Shown here: in pieces, positions 7,939 to 17,004 of the stretch | How positions within the stretch are numbered: position 1 is the first letter of the stretch | Layout of the letters: each line of letters begins with the position of its first letter | Notes under the pieces: generated by a model | Told to the model about the DNA's origin: nothing | Database searches by the model: none | What the model saw: the letters and a program-made list of their open reading frames with translations, nothing else | Assembly (NCBI GenBank): GCA_028280065.1 | Contig: JANQMN010000141.1 | Span: forward strand, 1-52,225 | Source of the DNA: Hahella sp. | GTDB taxonomy: Bacteria > Pseudomonadota > Gammaproteobacteria > Pseudomonadales > Oleiphilaceae | Direction of reading: 5' to 3' | Length of the DNA stretch: 52,225 bases | Translations under genes and position numbers: made by a program

Positions 7939-8346
7939 TTAGCGGTTGCGGGCCTGATGTTTCGGCTGACTGGTTTGCAACGCTTTCAGGAGATTGGCCT
8001 CGGCTCGGGTCAGACCGCAGCTTCGGACCAAATCCTCTACCGCAGCGCCCATTCCCAACAGGCGAACGGCTTCGTTATAGGAAACTTTCTGGATATCGGT
8101 GCTTTCCAGTTCATTCTGCTTTAGTTCCGTTGCCTGTAGACGTTTTTCCATTGCCATGACTTTTCGGCCGACACCGATACCGCAATCGGAAGTCATGTCA
8201 AATGCGCTTTGCAGCCTTTCCAAACGCTTACTCAAGGCATCGAGTTGTTGGCGCTGTTGTCGATATGCCAGCCAAAATCCGCAACAAACCATAAGCAATG
8301 ATCCGAAACCCAATGCAAATACCAGTGTCGTAGTCGTTGGATACAT
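7939..8346 (-). CDS. DUF2802 family membrane protein of the chemotaxis cluster
   Basis: A 135-residue protein with one N-terminal membrane helix (about residues 8-27), a coiled-coil-prone middle, and a C-terminal helical segment around ANLLKALQ that resembles a helix-turn-helix. Proteins of this size and layout, annotated DUF2802, sit immediately after cheW at the end of the Pseudomonas motility cluster, exactly as here (37 bases after cheW). Function unknown; position suggests a link to flagellar or chemotaxis assembly. Confidence 0.75.
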   Translation of the reverse strand: MYPTTTTLVFALGFGSLLMVCCGFWLAYRQQRQQLDALSKRLERLQSAFDMTSDCGIGVGRKVMAMEKRLQATELKQNELESTDIQKVSYNEAVRLLGMGAAVEDLVRSCGLTRAEANLLKALQTSQPKHQARNR

Positions 8347-8383
8347 AATGCTTACTCCCGACGATCAGCCTTCTTCATTTGCC

Positions 8384-8866
8384 TTAAATGGTCGAAATTT
8401 CGGACCATTCCTCTTCGGACATCATTTTCTCAAATTCAACCAGAATGATGAGTTCGCCATTCTTATTGCAGACGCCCTGGATAAATTTCGCACTTTCTTC
8501 GTTGCCGACGTTCGGAGCGGTTTCCATTTCCGATTGACGCAGGTAAACCACTTCCGCTACTGAATCCACCAGGATTCCGACGACCTGATTATCCACCTCG
8601 ATGACCACAATACGGGTGTTATCCGTGACTTCCGCCTCCGGCAAACCAAACCGTTTCCGCGTATCAATCACGGTTACCACATTGCCCCGCAGATTAATGA
8701 TGCCAAGCACATAATCCGGCGCACCAGGGACCGGCGCAATTTCGGTATAACGCAATACTTCCTGTATCTGCATCACGTTGATACCGTAGGTTTCGTGGTC
8801 CAACTGGAAGGTCACGTATTGAAGAATCGGATCTTCAGCCTGGCCTTGGCTGGTATAGGACGCCAT
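8384..8866 (-). CDS. cheW: Chemotaxis coupling protein CheW
   Basis: A 160-residue single CheW domain. It links chemoreceptors to the CheA kinase in the cytoplasmic signalling array. Typical landmarks are TFQLDHETYGINVMQIQEV near residue 20, VLGIINLRGNVVTVID around 60-75, and VGILVDSVAEVV around 115. Length and motifs are complete. It follows a second, longer CheW-domain gene by about 210 bases and precedes DUF2802, the usual pseudomonad order. Confidence 0.96.
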   Translation of the reverse strand: MASYTSQGQAEDPILQYVTFQLDHETYGINVMQIQEVLRYTEIAPVPGAPDYVLGIINLRGNVVTVIDTRKRFGLPEAEVTDNTRIVVIEVDNQVVGILVDSVAEVVYLRQSEMETAPNVGNEESAKFIQGVCNKNGELIILVEFEKMMSEEEWSEISTI

Positions 8867-9017
8867 AGTTTTACCCTCTTAAATAAGCAGCATTCGCTTT
8901 CGTTGACAGTATGCGGCCATTCGTTGTTTTCAGGTTGCAGCAGGCCGCGTGTCAAAATCCCAACACTTGTACCTATTTACTATAGAACAACGCAGGATCT
9001 ATGCCAGGGGAAATGAC

Positions 9018-9033
9018 GGATCTCCGGAGATCC
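9018..9033. repeat. 16-bp perfect palindrome between the two CheW-domain genes
   Basis: GGATCTCC is followed directly by its reverse complement GGAGATCC. Flanking TGAC (9014-9017) and GTCA (9037-9040) extend the symmetry imperfectly. It lies in the 210-base space downstream of the long CheW gene and upstream of cheW. There is no T-run, so a transcript hairpin or operator is as likely as a terminator. Confidence 0.5.
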
Positions 9034-9076
9034 ATGGTCAGAAGGCAATGTTCCATCCAACCGGCAATGGAAATTT

Positions 9077-10369
9077 TTACTTGGCGCGCCGGTTTGCAGC
9101 TTCGCCGACAATGGAAAGCAGACCATCGACATCGATCAATGCACACATCTGAGTGACCACGGTGCCCGCCAACCACGGCCGTTTTGATCGCTCGCTACGC
9201 CATTTAACCTGGTCAGGCTTAAGCCGGAACGCCGTGTCAATGGCAGTGCAGCCCAGCGCCCATTCGGTATCCTGCAGGCATACCACATAATGCATGGTTT
9301 CGAGCCACTGCGCCGAGTACTTATCCGGCATCACCCAAAGCGCGCTGTCGATGACTTTGTAATTGGTAGAGTCATACTGAAACAACCCGCAGAACCATTT
9401 AGGCATGCCAAATAGCGGTGTCAGCGGTTTGTCCAGCGAATGCACGCCGCCGAGAGTGATTAGGGGGACTGCCAACTTTAATCCGGCAACCTTGAATAAC
9501 AGGCATTCGAAGGGATTTTGCGCCCAATGAGGCCTACCATTGGTATCCCAGCCATTCGGCGGTTGCCCGTCGGCAAGTGCGCTAGCGTCCTCGATGAGAG
9601 CAGTGTCAGATCTTTGACGCGCAACCGGGCCGGTTTTTCCAACCGAAACTTTACCGGCAGACTGCGGCGTCGCCTTACTAACCGGTGGAACCGGCGCCTT
9701 GGTGATTTTCTGCTCCGCAACTACCGGTAACGGCTGTATCGCTTCCTTTAACGCGGGTTTGGCTGCTGTTTTTTCCGATTCGGGTGTCCTTGCCGGACTG
9801 GGTTTCACCCTTAACTTTGGCTCAACCAGCAACCCTGCCCTTTCAATTGGCTTGGGCGCAACAGGTTCGGCGACGGTTAATTTGGCCGGTTTGCCTATTG
9901 GGTCGGTGTTCGGTTTAGGCGCGAGTTTCAGCGGTTTGGCCGGGATCTTGGATCGCGGCGTGACGGTTTCCCCGCCGGCGCGGAGAGCGGGCAACTGACG
10001 GCCTGTCGAGGCTTCCGCCGCTTGCCGTGATTCCTGCGGGCGCTCAATCACCAGGTCGAGCAGGATGTCATTGTGATCAAAAGCCTTCGCTTTGGGCTTT
10101 ACCCGTTTTGTCCCCTGTTGATTCCGCAGCCAGCGTTTACGTGCTTGCGCCACTTGCGATTGCGGTCTCTGCGTCCAACGCGGGCGATAGGCAGCGGGCA
10201 GTTGGATCTTAAGCGCGGCTAACTGCCTGGCGTCAATACTAAATGCCCGGCCGGCACTTTCCGGCGGCGCATCATCCGGCACACTGGAACCGGGACTGAG
10301 CAAGTCATTGAGGTAATCAAGGACCGCTTTGTCGGATTCATTAGGGTCTGCAAACTGCTCGTCAGACAT
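9077..10369 (-). CDS. Long CheW-domain protein of the motility cluster
   Basis: A 430-residue protein. The first about 280 residues are low complexity, rich in Ala, Pro, Lys and Arg. The last about 145 residues form a CheW-like domain, with FECLLFKVAGLKLAVPL opening it and RSKRPWLAGTVV near the end. Genes of this shape stand between the ParA-like gene and cheW in Pseudomonas motility clusters. It is probably a second coupling or scaffold protein in the chemosensory array, perhaps working with the adjacent ParA-like ATPase. The start follows that gene by 25 bases. Confidence 0.8.
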   Translation of the reverse strand: MSDEQFADPNESDKAVLDYLNDLLSPGSSVPDDAPPESAGRAFSIDARQLAALKIQLPAAYRPRWTQRPQSQVAQARKRWLRNQQGTKRVKPKAKAFDHNDILLDLVIERPQESRQAAEASTGRQLPALRAGGETVTPRSKIPAKPLKLAPKPNTDPIGKPAKLTVAEPVAPKPIERAGLLVEPKLRVKPSPARTPESEKTAAKPALKEAIQPLPVVAEQKITKAPVPPVSKATPQSAGKVSVGKTGPVARQRSDTALIEDASALADGQPPNGWDTNGRPHWAQNPFECLLFKVAGLKLAVPLITLGGVHSLDKPLTPLFGMPKWFCGLFQYDSTNYKVIDSALWVMPDKYSAQWLETMHYVVCLQDTEWALGCTAIDTAFRLKPDQVKWRSERSKRPWLAGTVVTQMCALIDVDGLLSIVGEAANRRAK

Positions 10370-10394
10370 AGTAGCAACACTAACGGAAAAGCCG

Positions 10395-11261
10395 TTATGC
10401 TCCCGTCAGAGCTTCATTGGAAGCAGCTTCGGCTTGCGCTACAGGACCGGCTTCGGATGCCGCGACCCCATGGTCTTGGCTGGTATCGATGCCGAGCTTA
10501 CCAAGCAGATCCTGCAACAGCTTGCGGTAGCCTCTGACACCATGGGTGGCAGCATCGAACGCTGAAGGAATTTCGCCCGCCCGGCTGGCGTCGCGAAATT
10601 TGGTGTCAACCGGGATCGCGTAACGCCAGGCATGTTCGGAGTAATCCCGCCGAATCGTCCGAAATGCCTGAAGCGACGCCTGGGTGCGCCGGTCGAACAT
10701 GGTCGGAATAATGGTGTAGGTCAGCAGGTTGTTCTGGCTTTTCATAACCATGTCCAGGGTGTGCAGCATTCGCTCCAAACCTTTTAACGCTAAAAACTCC
10801 GTTTGCACCGGAATCAATATATGCTGGGAGGCCGCCAGAGAATTGATCAACAACACGCCCAGCACCGGCGTATTGTCGATAAGGGCAAAATCATAGTCAT
10901 CCCATAGGTGAGCAAGGGATTTGGATACAATTAATCCCATCCCGTCAACCCCGATCATTTTGCGTTCCAGTGTCGCCTGCGCGGTCGATGCCGGCATCAA
11001 ATGTAAGTTCGGATGGCTGGTCGGTTTTATCAGCTTGCCGGGTAACTCAGTGGGGACTCTGCCATTATGCATAAACAAATCGTAAACACTGCCGCGCAGG
11101 GTATCCGGATCATATTTAAAATACGAAGTGAGGGAACCGTGAGGATCAAGGTCCATTAGCAAAACCCGCTTACCCTGCTCGGCCAGCAAGCCACCCAGGG
11201 CAACAGCCGTCGTGGTTTTACCAACGCCACCCTTCTGGTTTGCAACAGTCAATATACGCAC
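10395..11261 (-). CDS. parC: ParA-family ATPase of the chemotaxis cluster (ParC type)
   Basis: A 288-residue P-loop ATPase with a deviant Walker A motif, KGGVGKTT, at residues 10-17 and LLMDLDPHGS supplying the Walker A' aspartate. Proteins of this family place or partition the chemosensory array at cell poles. The frame is open to 11300, but I chose the GTG at 11259-11261: GGGAGA lies six bases before it, and homologues begin a few residues before the NQKGGVGKTT segment. The gene starts an operon with the two CheW-domain genes, and a candidate sigma-28 promoter lies upstream at 11402-11427. Confidence 0.88.
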   Translation of the reverse strand: MRILTVANQKGGVGKTTTAVALGGLLAEQGKRVLLMDLDPHGSLTSYFKYDPDTLRGSVYDLFMHNGRVPTELPGKLIKPTSHPNLHLMPASTAQATLERKMIGVDGMGLIVSKSLAHLWDDYDFALIDNTPVLGVLLINSLAASQHILIPVQTEFLALKGLERMLHTLDMVMKSQNNLLTYTIIPTMFDRRTQASLQAFRTIRRDYSEHAWRYAIPVDTKFRDASRAGEIPSAFDAATHGVRGYRKLLQDLLGKLGIDTSQDHGVAASEAGPVAQAEAASNEALTGA

Positions 11262-11638
11262 CAGCGTTCTCCCAAATACAGGCAACCATTTTGCGGTCAA
11301 TTGATGACAGTTTAAGTATAGTTTTCCAAGCGTCCCCGCGCCCAGAATCCGGCGACTAATTCATCGTAACGTCAGTCGACAACTTGACCATCTACTTTAC
11401 TGTATCGGCCAGAAAGCCATTTTTTTAACGCTAATCAATGAATTAACTTTGTTTTCTCGAATGAGTCAAGTGGCTCGCATAAATGACGATAGAACAAGAT
11501 CCGACGGACAATTCAAGGCAATACGGGATAGGAAGGCAGTTACTAAGCCAACTCTGCCTGCAGGGAGTCATCTGGCGGATTCAGGAAGCTAGACCGGCAA
11601 CAGGAGCCCCATTAGCGGATCGGAACTGTCTAGGGCGA
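11262..11638. other. 377-bp intergenic region between motD and parC
   Basis: No gene is seen. It contains a candidate FliA-type promoter at 11402-11427 reading toward parC, and A/T-rich DNA at about 11418-11460. No intrinsic terminator for motD was found. Weak inverted sequence GGCAG / CTGCC occurs around 11535-11560. Confidence 0.5.
11402..11427 (-). promoter_or_regulatory. Candidate sigma-28 (FliA) promoter for parC-cheW
   Basis: Read on the minus strand, GCCGATAC (11402-11409) matches seven of eight bases of the FliA -10 consensus GCCGATAA. TAAA (11424-11427) lies 14 bases upstream, one short of the usual 15. The start site would be about 140 bases before the parC GTG. FliA control of late motility and chemotaxis genes fits the locus. 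Found by eye, not scored. Confidence 0.45.
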
Positions 11639-12415
11639 TTAATTTCGCAGCGTTAACCGCACACTTTCATCTTTTGCCACCAACAAGACCACACGCCTGT
11701 TTCTCGAACGTCCGTCGCTGGTGTCATTGCGGGCGATAGGCTGATGCTCGCCATAGCCGACCGCGGCCATGCGACGATTATCCACGCCGCCAAAATTGAG
11801 CAACCGGACAACGGCGGCGGAACGGGCGACTGACAATTCCCAATTGGAGGGATAGATGGAACTGCGGATCGGGATATTATCGGTAAACCCTTCCACCAGG
11901 ACAGCGTTCGGATACTCCTTGAGAATACCGGCTATCCTTTCTATCAAGGGAAATGCCTGGTCAACCGGTACGGCATCGCCACTTTGAAAAAGCAGATTGT
12001 TACGCAGTGACAGTTCAATCCACTCGTCGCTCTCGTTAATCGTCACCATGCCTTCGCCGATCAGTTGCTGAAGCGAGGTGGTAAACTGATCGGCAATTTC
12101 CCGAATCCGCTGTTTTTCTTCGCCGGTGGCGGTACCCTTGGTGCGATCCGGCGTATCGAAAGGTTGGATCTTCGGTGCGTCACTCTTGGGGGGGGCTGCG
12201 GTTTGCTGACCCACCTGAATGGGACTAATGGAGCGCTGCGATGCGGCGAAGACGCCTTCCAGCGTTTCCGACAACACCTTGTATTTGCCTTCGTTTACCG
12301 ACGATACCGAATACATCACTACAAAAAAGGCAAACAGCAAGGTAATAAAGTCAGCATAAGACACTAGCCAGCGTTCGTGATTATGCGATTCTTCTTGCAT
12401 CTTTTTACGGCGCAT
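11639..12415 (-). CDS. motD: Flagellar stator protein MotD
   Basis: A 258-residue MotB-type protein. A short basic cytoplasmic start is followed by one membrane helix (about residues 17-38) containing the SYADFITLLFAFFVVMY stretch, whose aspartate is the ion-binding residue. A linker follows, then a C-terminal OmpA-like peptidoglycan-binding domain (about 120-250) with VEGFTDN, NWELSVARS and RRNRRV-type landmarks. GAGG lies seven bases before the ATG. It follows motC by 20 bases, giving a MotC/MotD stator unit as in Pseudomonas. Confidence 0.94.
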   Translation of the reverse strand: MRRKKMQEESHNHERWLVSYADFITLLFAFFVVMYSVSSVNEGKYKVLSETLEGVFAASQRSISPIQVGQQTAAPPKSDAPKIQPFDTPDRTKGTATGEEKQRIREIADQFTTSLQQLIGEGMVTINESDEWIELSLRNNLLFQSGDAVPVDQAFPLIERIAGILKEYPNAVLVEGFTDNIPIRSSIYPSNWELSVARSAAVVRLLNFGGVDNRRMAAVGYGEHQPIARNDTSDGRSRNRRVVLLVAKDESVRLTLRN

Positions 12416-12435
12416 GGAACACCTCGACGGGAGAC

Positions 12436-13179
12436 TCAGCCTGCGGCAAAGCCTTTCAGTTTAAGCTCAATAGCCTTGGGATTTTCACCTTCGGCAATTG
12501 CCACAATACCCTCTATCAGCATCTCCCGGTACAGGGATTGTTCATTGACAATGCCTTTAAGTTTACTGGCGATAGGAAAATAAAACAGGTTGGCCAGCGC
12601 CACGCCATAAATAGTGGCGACAAACGCCGTCGCGATGCCTGGTCCCAGCATGGCGGGATCTTCCAAATGGCGCATGACATGAATCAGCCCTAATACGGCC
12701 CCGAGAATGCCAAGTGTCGGCGCATAGCCGCCCATCGCTTCATAGACCTTGGTGCCATTCATATCCCGCTGTTCCTGGGCACTCAGATCCAGTTCCATGA
12801 CGTTGCGGATCACTTCGGCCTCTGCACCGTCCACCAATAATTGCAGCCCCTTGCGGGAAAACAGATCCGGCTCTGAATCGGCAACCTCTTCGAGCCCCAA
12901 AAGCCCTTCTTTTCTGGCCACCAAACTCCAGTTCACTATCTTTTGCATGCCTTCGTTAAAGTTGATGTATGGCGGCAAGATGATCCAGAAAAACTGCCGG
13001 GTAGCCCGTTTTAAAACAGACCAGGAATGTTGCAGAACAATTGCCCCGATAGTACCGCCGATAACGATCAAGGCAGCTGGCAGGTTGAGCAGGGCTGAAA
13101 CGTCGCCGCCCTCAATGACATTGCCACCGATAACGGCAACCAGGGCAATGATGATGCCGAGAATACTGAGGAGATCCAT
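12436..13179 (-). CDS. motC: Flagellar stator protein MotC
   Basis: A 247-residue MotA-family inner-membrane protein with four helices, near residues 4-20, 33-50, 150-170 and 180-200. The charged cytoplasmic loop lies between helices two and three, and the segment GGYAPTLGILGAVLGLIHVM carries the conserved proline-rich channel helix. With MotD it forms the ion channel that drives rotation. GGGAGAAG lies eight bases before the ATG. Whether it uses H+ or Na+ cannot be said from motifs alone. Confidence 0.94.
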   Translation of the reverse strand: MDLLSILGIIIALVAVIGGNVIEGGDVSALLNLPAALIVIGGTIGAIVLQHSWSVLKRATRQFFWIILPPYINFNEGMQKIVNWSLVARKEGLLGLEEVADSEPDLFSRKGLQLLVDGAEAEVIRNVMELDLSAQEQRDMNGTKVYEAMGGYAPTLGILGAVLGLIHVMRHLEDPAMLGPGIATAFVATIYGVALANLFYFPIASKLKGIVNEQSLYREMLIEGIVAIAEGENPKAIELKLKGFAAG

Positions 13180-13259
13180 GTAGTTAACTTCTCCCGGCCA
13201 GCTTCTTCAGCCACCCATGGGCAGCAGGCTTGTGTCCCTGAAAAGCAAACCGCACAGCA

Positions 13260-14483
13260 TCAGGCTACTCCTTCAAGGAGACGGGTGGAAAACTCGTCAA
13301 GGGAATAGATCTCATCGGCCAGCCCGGCTTTTGCAACCGCCATCGGCATACCGTAAATCACAGACGAGGCTTCATCTTGAGCCCAAACCACCGAGCCGGA
13401 CTCCTTCAGCATCCGGCAGCCTTCGCGGCCGTCCGCGCCCATTCCGGTCAGGATGAGACCTAGAATTTTACCGGGAAAAGACCGCGCAGCAGAACCGAAG
13501 GTAACATCAACGCAGGGCTTATAGTGCAGGCGGGTGTCGCCTTCGATAATTTTTACCTTGGCCTGTACGCCACTACCTTCCAACATCATTTGCTTGCCCC
13601 CCGGTGCGATATAGGCAACGCCGGGATACAGCACTTCTCCATGTTCGGCCTGTTTCACCCGGATTTGCGAAAGCTTGTCCAGACGTTCGGCAAACGCAGG
13701 CGTGAAGGTGGCCGGCATGTGCTGTACCAGCACTACCGGGCGGGGGAAATTACGTGGCAATTTGGTAATTATCTTCTGCAACGCCACGGGACCGCCGGTA
13801 GACGTGCCAATGGTAACCACTGCATATTCCCGGCGTTTGGTTTTGCCGGACGATCTGGTTTCTGTCGAGGCGACAGGTGGCGATCCACCAGCCGGAACAG
13901 CGCCCCCCTGTGGTTGCTCCTGGCGTACCGGCGCAACCGGTTTTTGACGAGGCGGTTTGCGCACTACGGGTTGAGGTCTTGCCGGAGTTCTGACTTCTCT
14001 TAATGGCTGCACAGAGGGTTTGGTGGCCGGTGCCGGTGAGGGCGCCGGAGCAGGCGCTGCCACGGCAGCACTTGTCTTTCTGGGCCGGCTCCGGGCAACG
14101 GCAATTATTCGATCATGGAGGAGTTTTTGGATCCGCGAGGCATCTCCGGACATCGCCTCGAAACTCTTCGGTAGAAAATCGACAGCCCCCGCTTCCAGCG
14201 CGTCGAAAGTGACGCGGGCGCCTTCGTAGGTCAACGAGGAAAACATCAATACCGGGGTAGGATGAGTCGCCATGATTTCCCGGACCGCCGTAATACCGTC
14301 CATAATCGGCATTTCATAGTCCATGGTGATCACGTCGGGTTGCAGCTTTTCCACCATTTGAACAGCTTCCCGGCCATTGCTGGCAGTACCAACCACTTGA
14401 ATATCGGATAAGGATTGCAGAATTTCCACCACCCGGCGGCGGAAAAACCCGGAATCGTCGACTACCAGGACTCTTTCGGGCAT
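13260..14483 (-). CDS. cheB: Chemotaxis methylesterase CheB
   Basis: A 407-residue two-domain response regulator that demethylates and deamidates chemoreceptors. The receiver domain spans residues 1-125, with VVDDSGFFRR and the phospho-acceptor aspartate in DVITMDYEMP. A Pro/Ala-rich linker of about 85 residues follows. The C-terminal esterase has its catalytic serine in IGTSTGGP, histidine in LVQHMP and aspartate in TGMGADGREG. The linker is longer than in enteric CheB but usual for pseudomonad types. GGGAGGGG precedes the ATG. No cheR is in the window. Confidence 0.96.
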   Translation of the reverse strand: MPERVLVVDDSGFFRRRVVEILQSLSDIQVVGTASNGREAVQMVEKLQPDVITMDYEMPIMDGITAVREIMATHPTPVLMFSSLTYEGARVTFDALEAGAVDFLPKSFEAMSGDASRIQKLLHDRIIAVARSRPRKTSAAVAAPAPAPSPAPATKPSVQPLREVRTPARPQPVVRKPPRQKPVAPVRQEQPQGGAVPAGGSPPVASTETRSSGKTKRREYAVVTIGTSTGGPVALQKIITKLPRNFPRPVVLVQHMPATFTPAFAERLDKLSQIRVKQAEHGEVLYPGVAYIAPGGKQMMLEGSGVQAKVKIIEGDTRLHYKPCVDVTFGSAARSFPGKILGLILTGMGADGREGCRMLKESGSVVWAQDEASSVIYGMPMAVAKAGLADEIYSLDEFSTRLLEGVA

Positions 14484-14552
14484 TCACCCCTCCCGAAATG
14501 AAGATTGCTGCTTAACACATATTGGCAACAACTGCTGACCATTCAACCTGCC

Positions 14553-16994
14553 TTAGCTACCTACCGCCACATTAGAAGCTTGGGCGGATTGATCGTGATG
14601 TTCCTCATCCTCGCGATAGCGCGGACGCCCGAAAACCTTACTGCTTCTTGAGTAGTTGCTTAACAGGCTTGGAATATCCAGAATCAAGGCGATCCGGCCA
14701 TCGCCTGTAATAGTTGCACCCGCCATGCCGGGTGTGCCATGCAGCATCTTACCCAAAGGTTTGATCACGACTTCTTCTTGCCCGACCAGTTGATCGACCA
14801 CCAAACCAACCCGTTTCGTACCGACCGAGACTATTACGACGTGTCCGGTCTTGCTGGCGAGTTCATACTGGGCACCCTTCACCAACCAGCGTTTGATGTG
14901 AAATACCGGATACACATTCTCTCGCACGACGATACATTCCTGGCCGTCGACAATATTGGTTTTGGTGAGATCCAAATGGAAGATTTCCACTACGCTGACC
15001 AGCGGGAAAGCAAAGGCTTGCACACCCAGCGTGACCATCAGGGTCGGCATAATCGCCAGGGTTAACGGAACCTTGATGATAATGGTGGAGCCTTTGCCCA
15101 GCTCCGAATCGATCTGCAAAGTACCATTCAATTGGGAAATCTTGGTTTTCACCACATCCATTCCCACGCCGCGTCCAGAAACGTCCGATATCTGTGTTTT
15201 GGTGGAAAAGCCGGCGGCAAAAATCAGATTAAACGCTTCCTGGTCGGTAAGCCGTTCCGCCGCATCAGTATCATACAAGCCTTTTTCAACGGCTTTACTG
15301 CGCAACACATCCGGGTCCATGCCAGCGCCATCATCTTCTATGGAAAGCAAAATGTGGTCGCCTTCCTGCTCGGCAGACAACACCACCCGCCCGGTTCTGG
15401 GTTTGCCCTTACCTTCCCGAGTGGTGGGATCTTCGATACCGTGGTCAACGGCATTTCGCACCAAATGGACAAGCGGATCCGACAGGGCTTCGACCAGGTT
15501 TTTATCCAAGTCGGTATCTTCGCCCCTGAGCACCAGGTTGACTTCTTTCCTAAGGTTCCGCGCCAAATCCCGAACCACCCGCGGGAAGCGGCCAAAAACT
15601 TTCTTGATCGGCTGCATTCGGGTCTGCATCACCGCAGACTGTAAATCGCTGGTAACAACATCCAGGTTGGAGACCGCCTTGCTCATGCTTTCATCGGCCA
15701 TTTCTTCGCCAAGGCGCTTTAACCGATTGCGCACCAGCACCAACTCGCCCACCATGTTCATGATGTCATCCAGGCGTTTGGTATCGACCCGCACGGTAGT
15801 TTCCGTCGCAATGGACTGCTCTTTGGCCGGTGGCCGGCCTGATGCAGATTTCTTCGCTAAGGCAGGCGACCCTGCGGCGGGCGATCCTGCGCCAGGCGGC
15901 CCTGCGGCAGGAGCACCCCCAGCAGGCGCTGCAGCAGGTTTTTGCGGTGCGGCAGGTTTCGCAGCAGGTTTTGCTTGGGCCGCAGCGGCGGCGGGTTTGG
16001 CAGCCGCAGGCGTGGCTGACTGCGTAGGCTTATCGGCGATTGTCGGCCCTTTGCCGGAACCGTGCAGATCGTCTAACAGCTTTTCGAATTCATCGTCGGT
16101 AATCAGGTCATCACCGCCTGCTGCCGGTTCGGCTTTATCGGCAGGAGGTGGATTAGCGGCAGGCGCGGAGTCTCCTGCCACCGATCCGGAAAATTTGCCT
16201 TTACCGTGTAAATCGTCAAGTAACGCTTCAAATTCGTCATCCGTGATTTCATCGCCTTCAGCGGCTTTTTCAGGTTCTGCCGCCGCTTTTGACTGGGGTG
16301 CCGGTTTAGCTTCGGCTTGCTGCTTGGCCGGGGCCGCAGCGCCACCAAATTTTCCCGGACCATGCAGTTGATCCAGCAGAGCTTCAAATTCGTCTTCGCT
16401 GATGTCATCGGAATCGCCAGCGGAGGGCTTTGCGGCTTCCTCTGCAGCCGGCGTTTCCGGTTCATCCAAGGCATCAAGAAAATTTTCGAACTCCGCATCG
16501 GTGATATCGCCTTCCTGTGGCGCCTCTGCTTGCACAGGTTCAGGTGCAGGCGTTTCTTCAACGACTTCGGGTTCAGGTGCAGGCGGCTCAACGGCCACCG
16601 GTGTCTCACCGTTGGCCAAGGCCTCCAGGGCTGCAATTAACTGGGGATCCGCAGGCGTGGGCTCCTCGCGTTGCTTAACCTGATCAAACATTTCATTGAC
16701 CGCGTCAAGCGCTTGCAAGACCACATCCATCAGCTCGGTGGAAACTTGTAATGCGCCGTTACGCAATAGGTCGAAAACGTTTTCGGCAACATGGCAGCAA
16801 TCTACCAACGCCTCCAGCTGCAAGAATCCGGCGCCACCTTTTACCGTATGAAAGCCACGGAAAATTGCGTTAAGTAAATCTTTATCGTTTGGATTTTGTT
16901 CTAATTCTACAAGCTGTTCCGACAGCTGTTCGAGAATTTCACCTGCCTCGACAAGAAAGTCCTGCAGGATCTCTTCATCTGGTTCGAAACCCAT
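14553..16994 (-). CDS. cheA: Chemotaxis histidine kinase CheA
   Basis: An 813-residue kinase. An Hpt domain (residues 1-110) carries phospho-histidine His49 in GFHTVKGGAG. A long, low-complexity linker (about 130-390) holds four copies of a short acidic motif, I(T/S)-x2-EFE-x-LLD-x-LHG, at about residues 163, 196, 249 and 295, the first copy lacking LHG. Dimerisation, ATPase (VRNAVDHGIE, DDGAGMD, GRGVGMDVV) and a C-terminal CheW-like regulatory domain follow. It autophosphorylates and passes phosphate to CheY and CheB. It lies 11 bases after cheZ. The motif copies probably bind partners such as CheY or CheB, which is inference. Confidence 0.96.
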   Translation of the reverse strand: MGFEPDEEILQDFLVEAGEILEQLSEQLVELEQNPNDKDLLNAIFRGFHTVKGGAGFLQLEALVDCCHVAENVFDLLRNGALQVSTELMDVVLQALDAVNEMFDQVKQREEPTPADPQLIAALEALANGETPVAVEPPAPEPEVVEETPAPEPVQAEAPQEGDITDAEFENFLDALDEPETPAAEEAAKPSAGDSDDISEDEFEALLDQLHGPGKFGGAAAPAKQQAEAKPAPQSKAAAEPEKAAEGDEITDDEFEALLDDLHGKGKFSGSVAGDSAPAANPPPADKAEPAAGGDDLITDDEFEKLLDDLHGSGKGPTIADKPTQSATPAAAKPAAAAAQAKPAAKPAAPQKPAAAPAGGAPAAGPPGAGSPAAGSPALAKKSASGRPPAKEQSIATETTVRVDTKRLDDIMNMVGELVLVRNRLKRLGEEMADESMSKAVSNLDVVTSDLQSAVMQTRMQPIKKVFGRFPRVVRDLARNLRKEVNLVLRGEDTDLDKNLVEALSDPLVHLVRNAVDHGIEDPTTREGKGKPRTGRVVLSAEQEGDHILLSIEDDGAGMDPDVLRSKAVEKGLYDTDAAERLTDQEAFNLIFAAGFSTKTQISDVSGRGVGMDVVKTKISQLNGTLQIDSELGKGSTIIIKVPLTLAIMPTLMVTLGVQAFAFPLVSVVEIFHLDLTKTNIVDGQECIVVRENVYPVFHIKRWLVKGAQYELASKTGHVVIVSVGTKRVGLVVDQLVGQEEVVIKPLGKMLHGTPGMAGATITGDGRIALILDIPSLLSNYSRSSKVFGRPRYREDEEHHDQSAQASNVAVGS

Positions 16995-17004
16995 CCACCA
17001 CTCC

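Noticed and set aside
14956..16371. Long 471-codon plus-strand open frame
   Set aside because: It is antisense to cheA; its Ala/Ser/Pro-rich translation mirrors the CheA low-complexity linker and has no domain.
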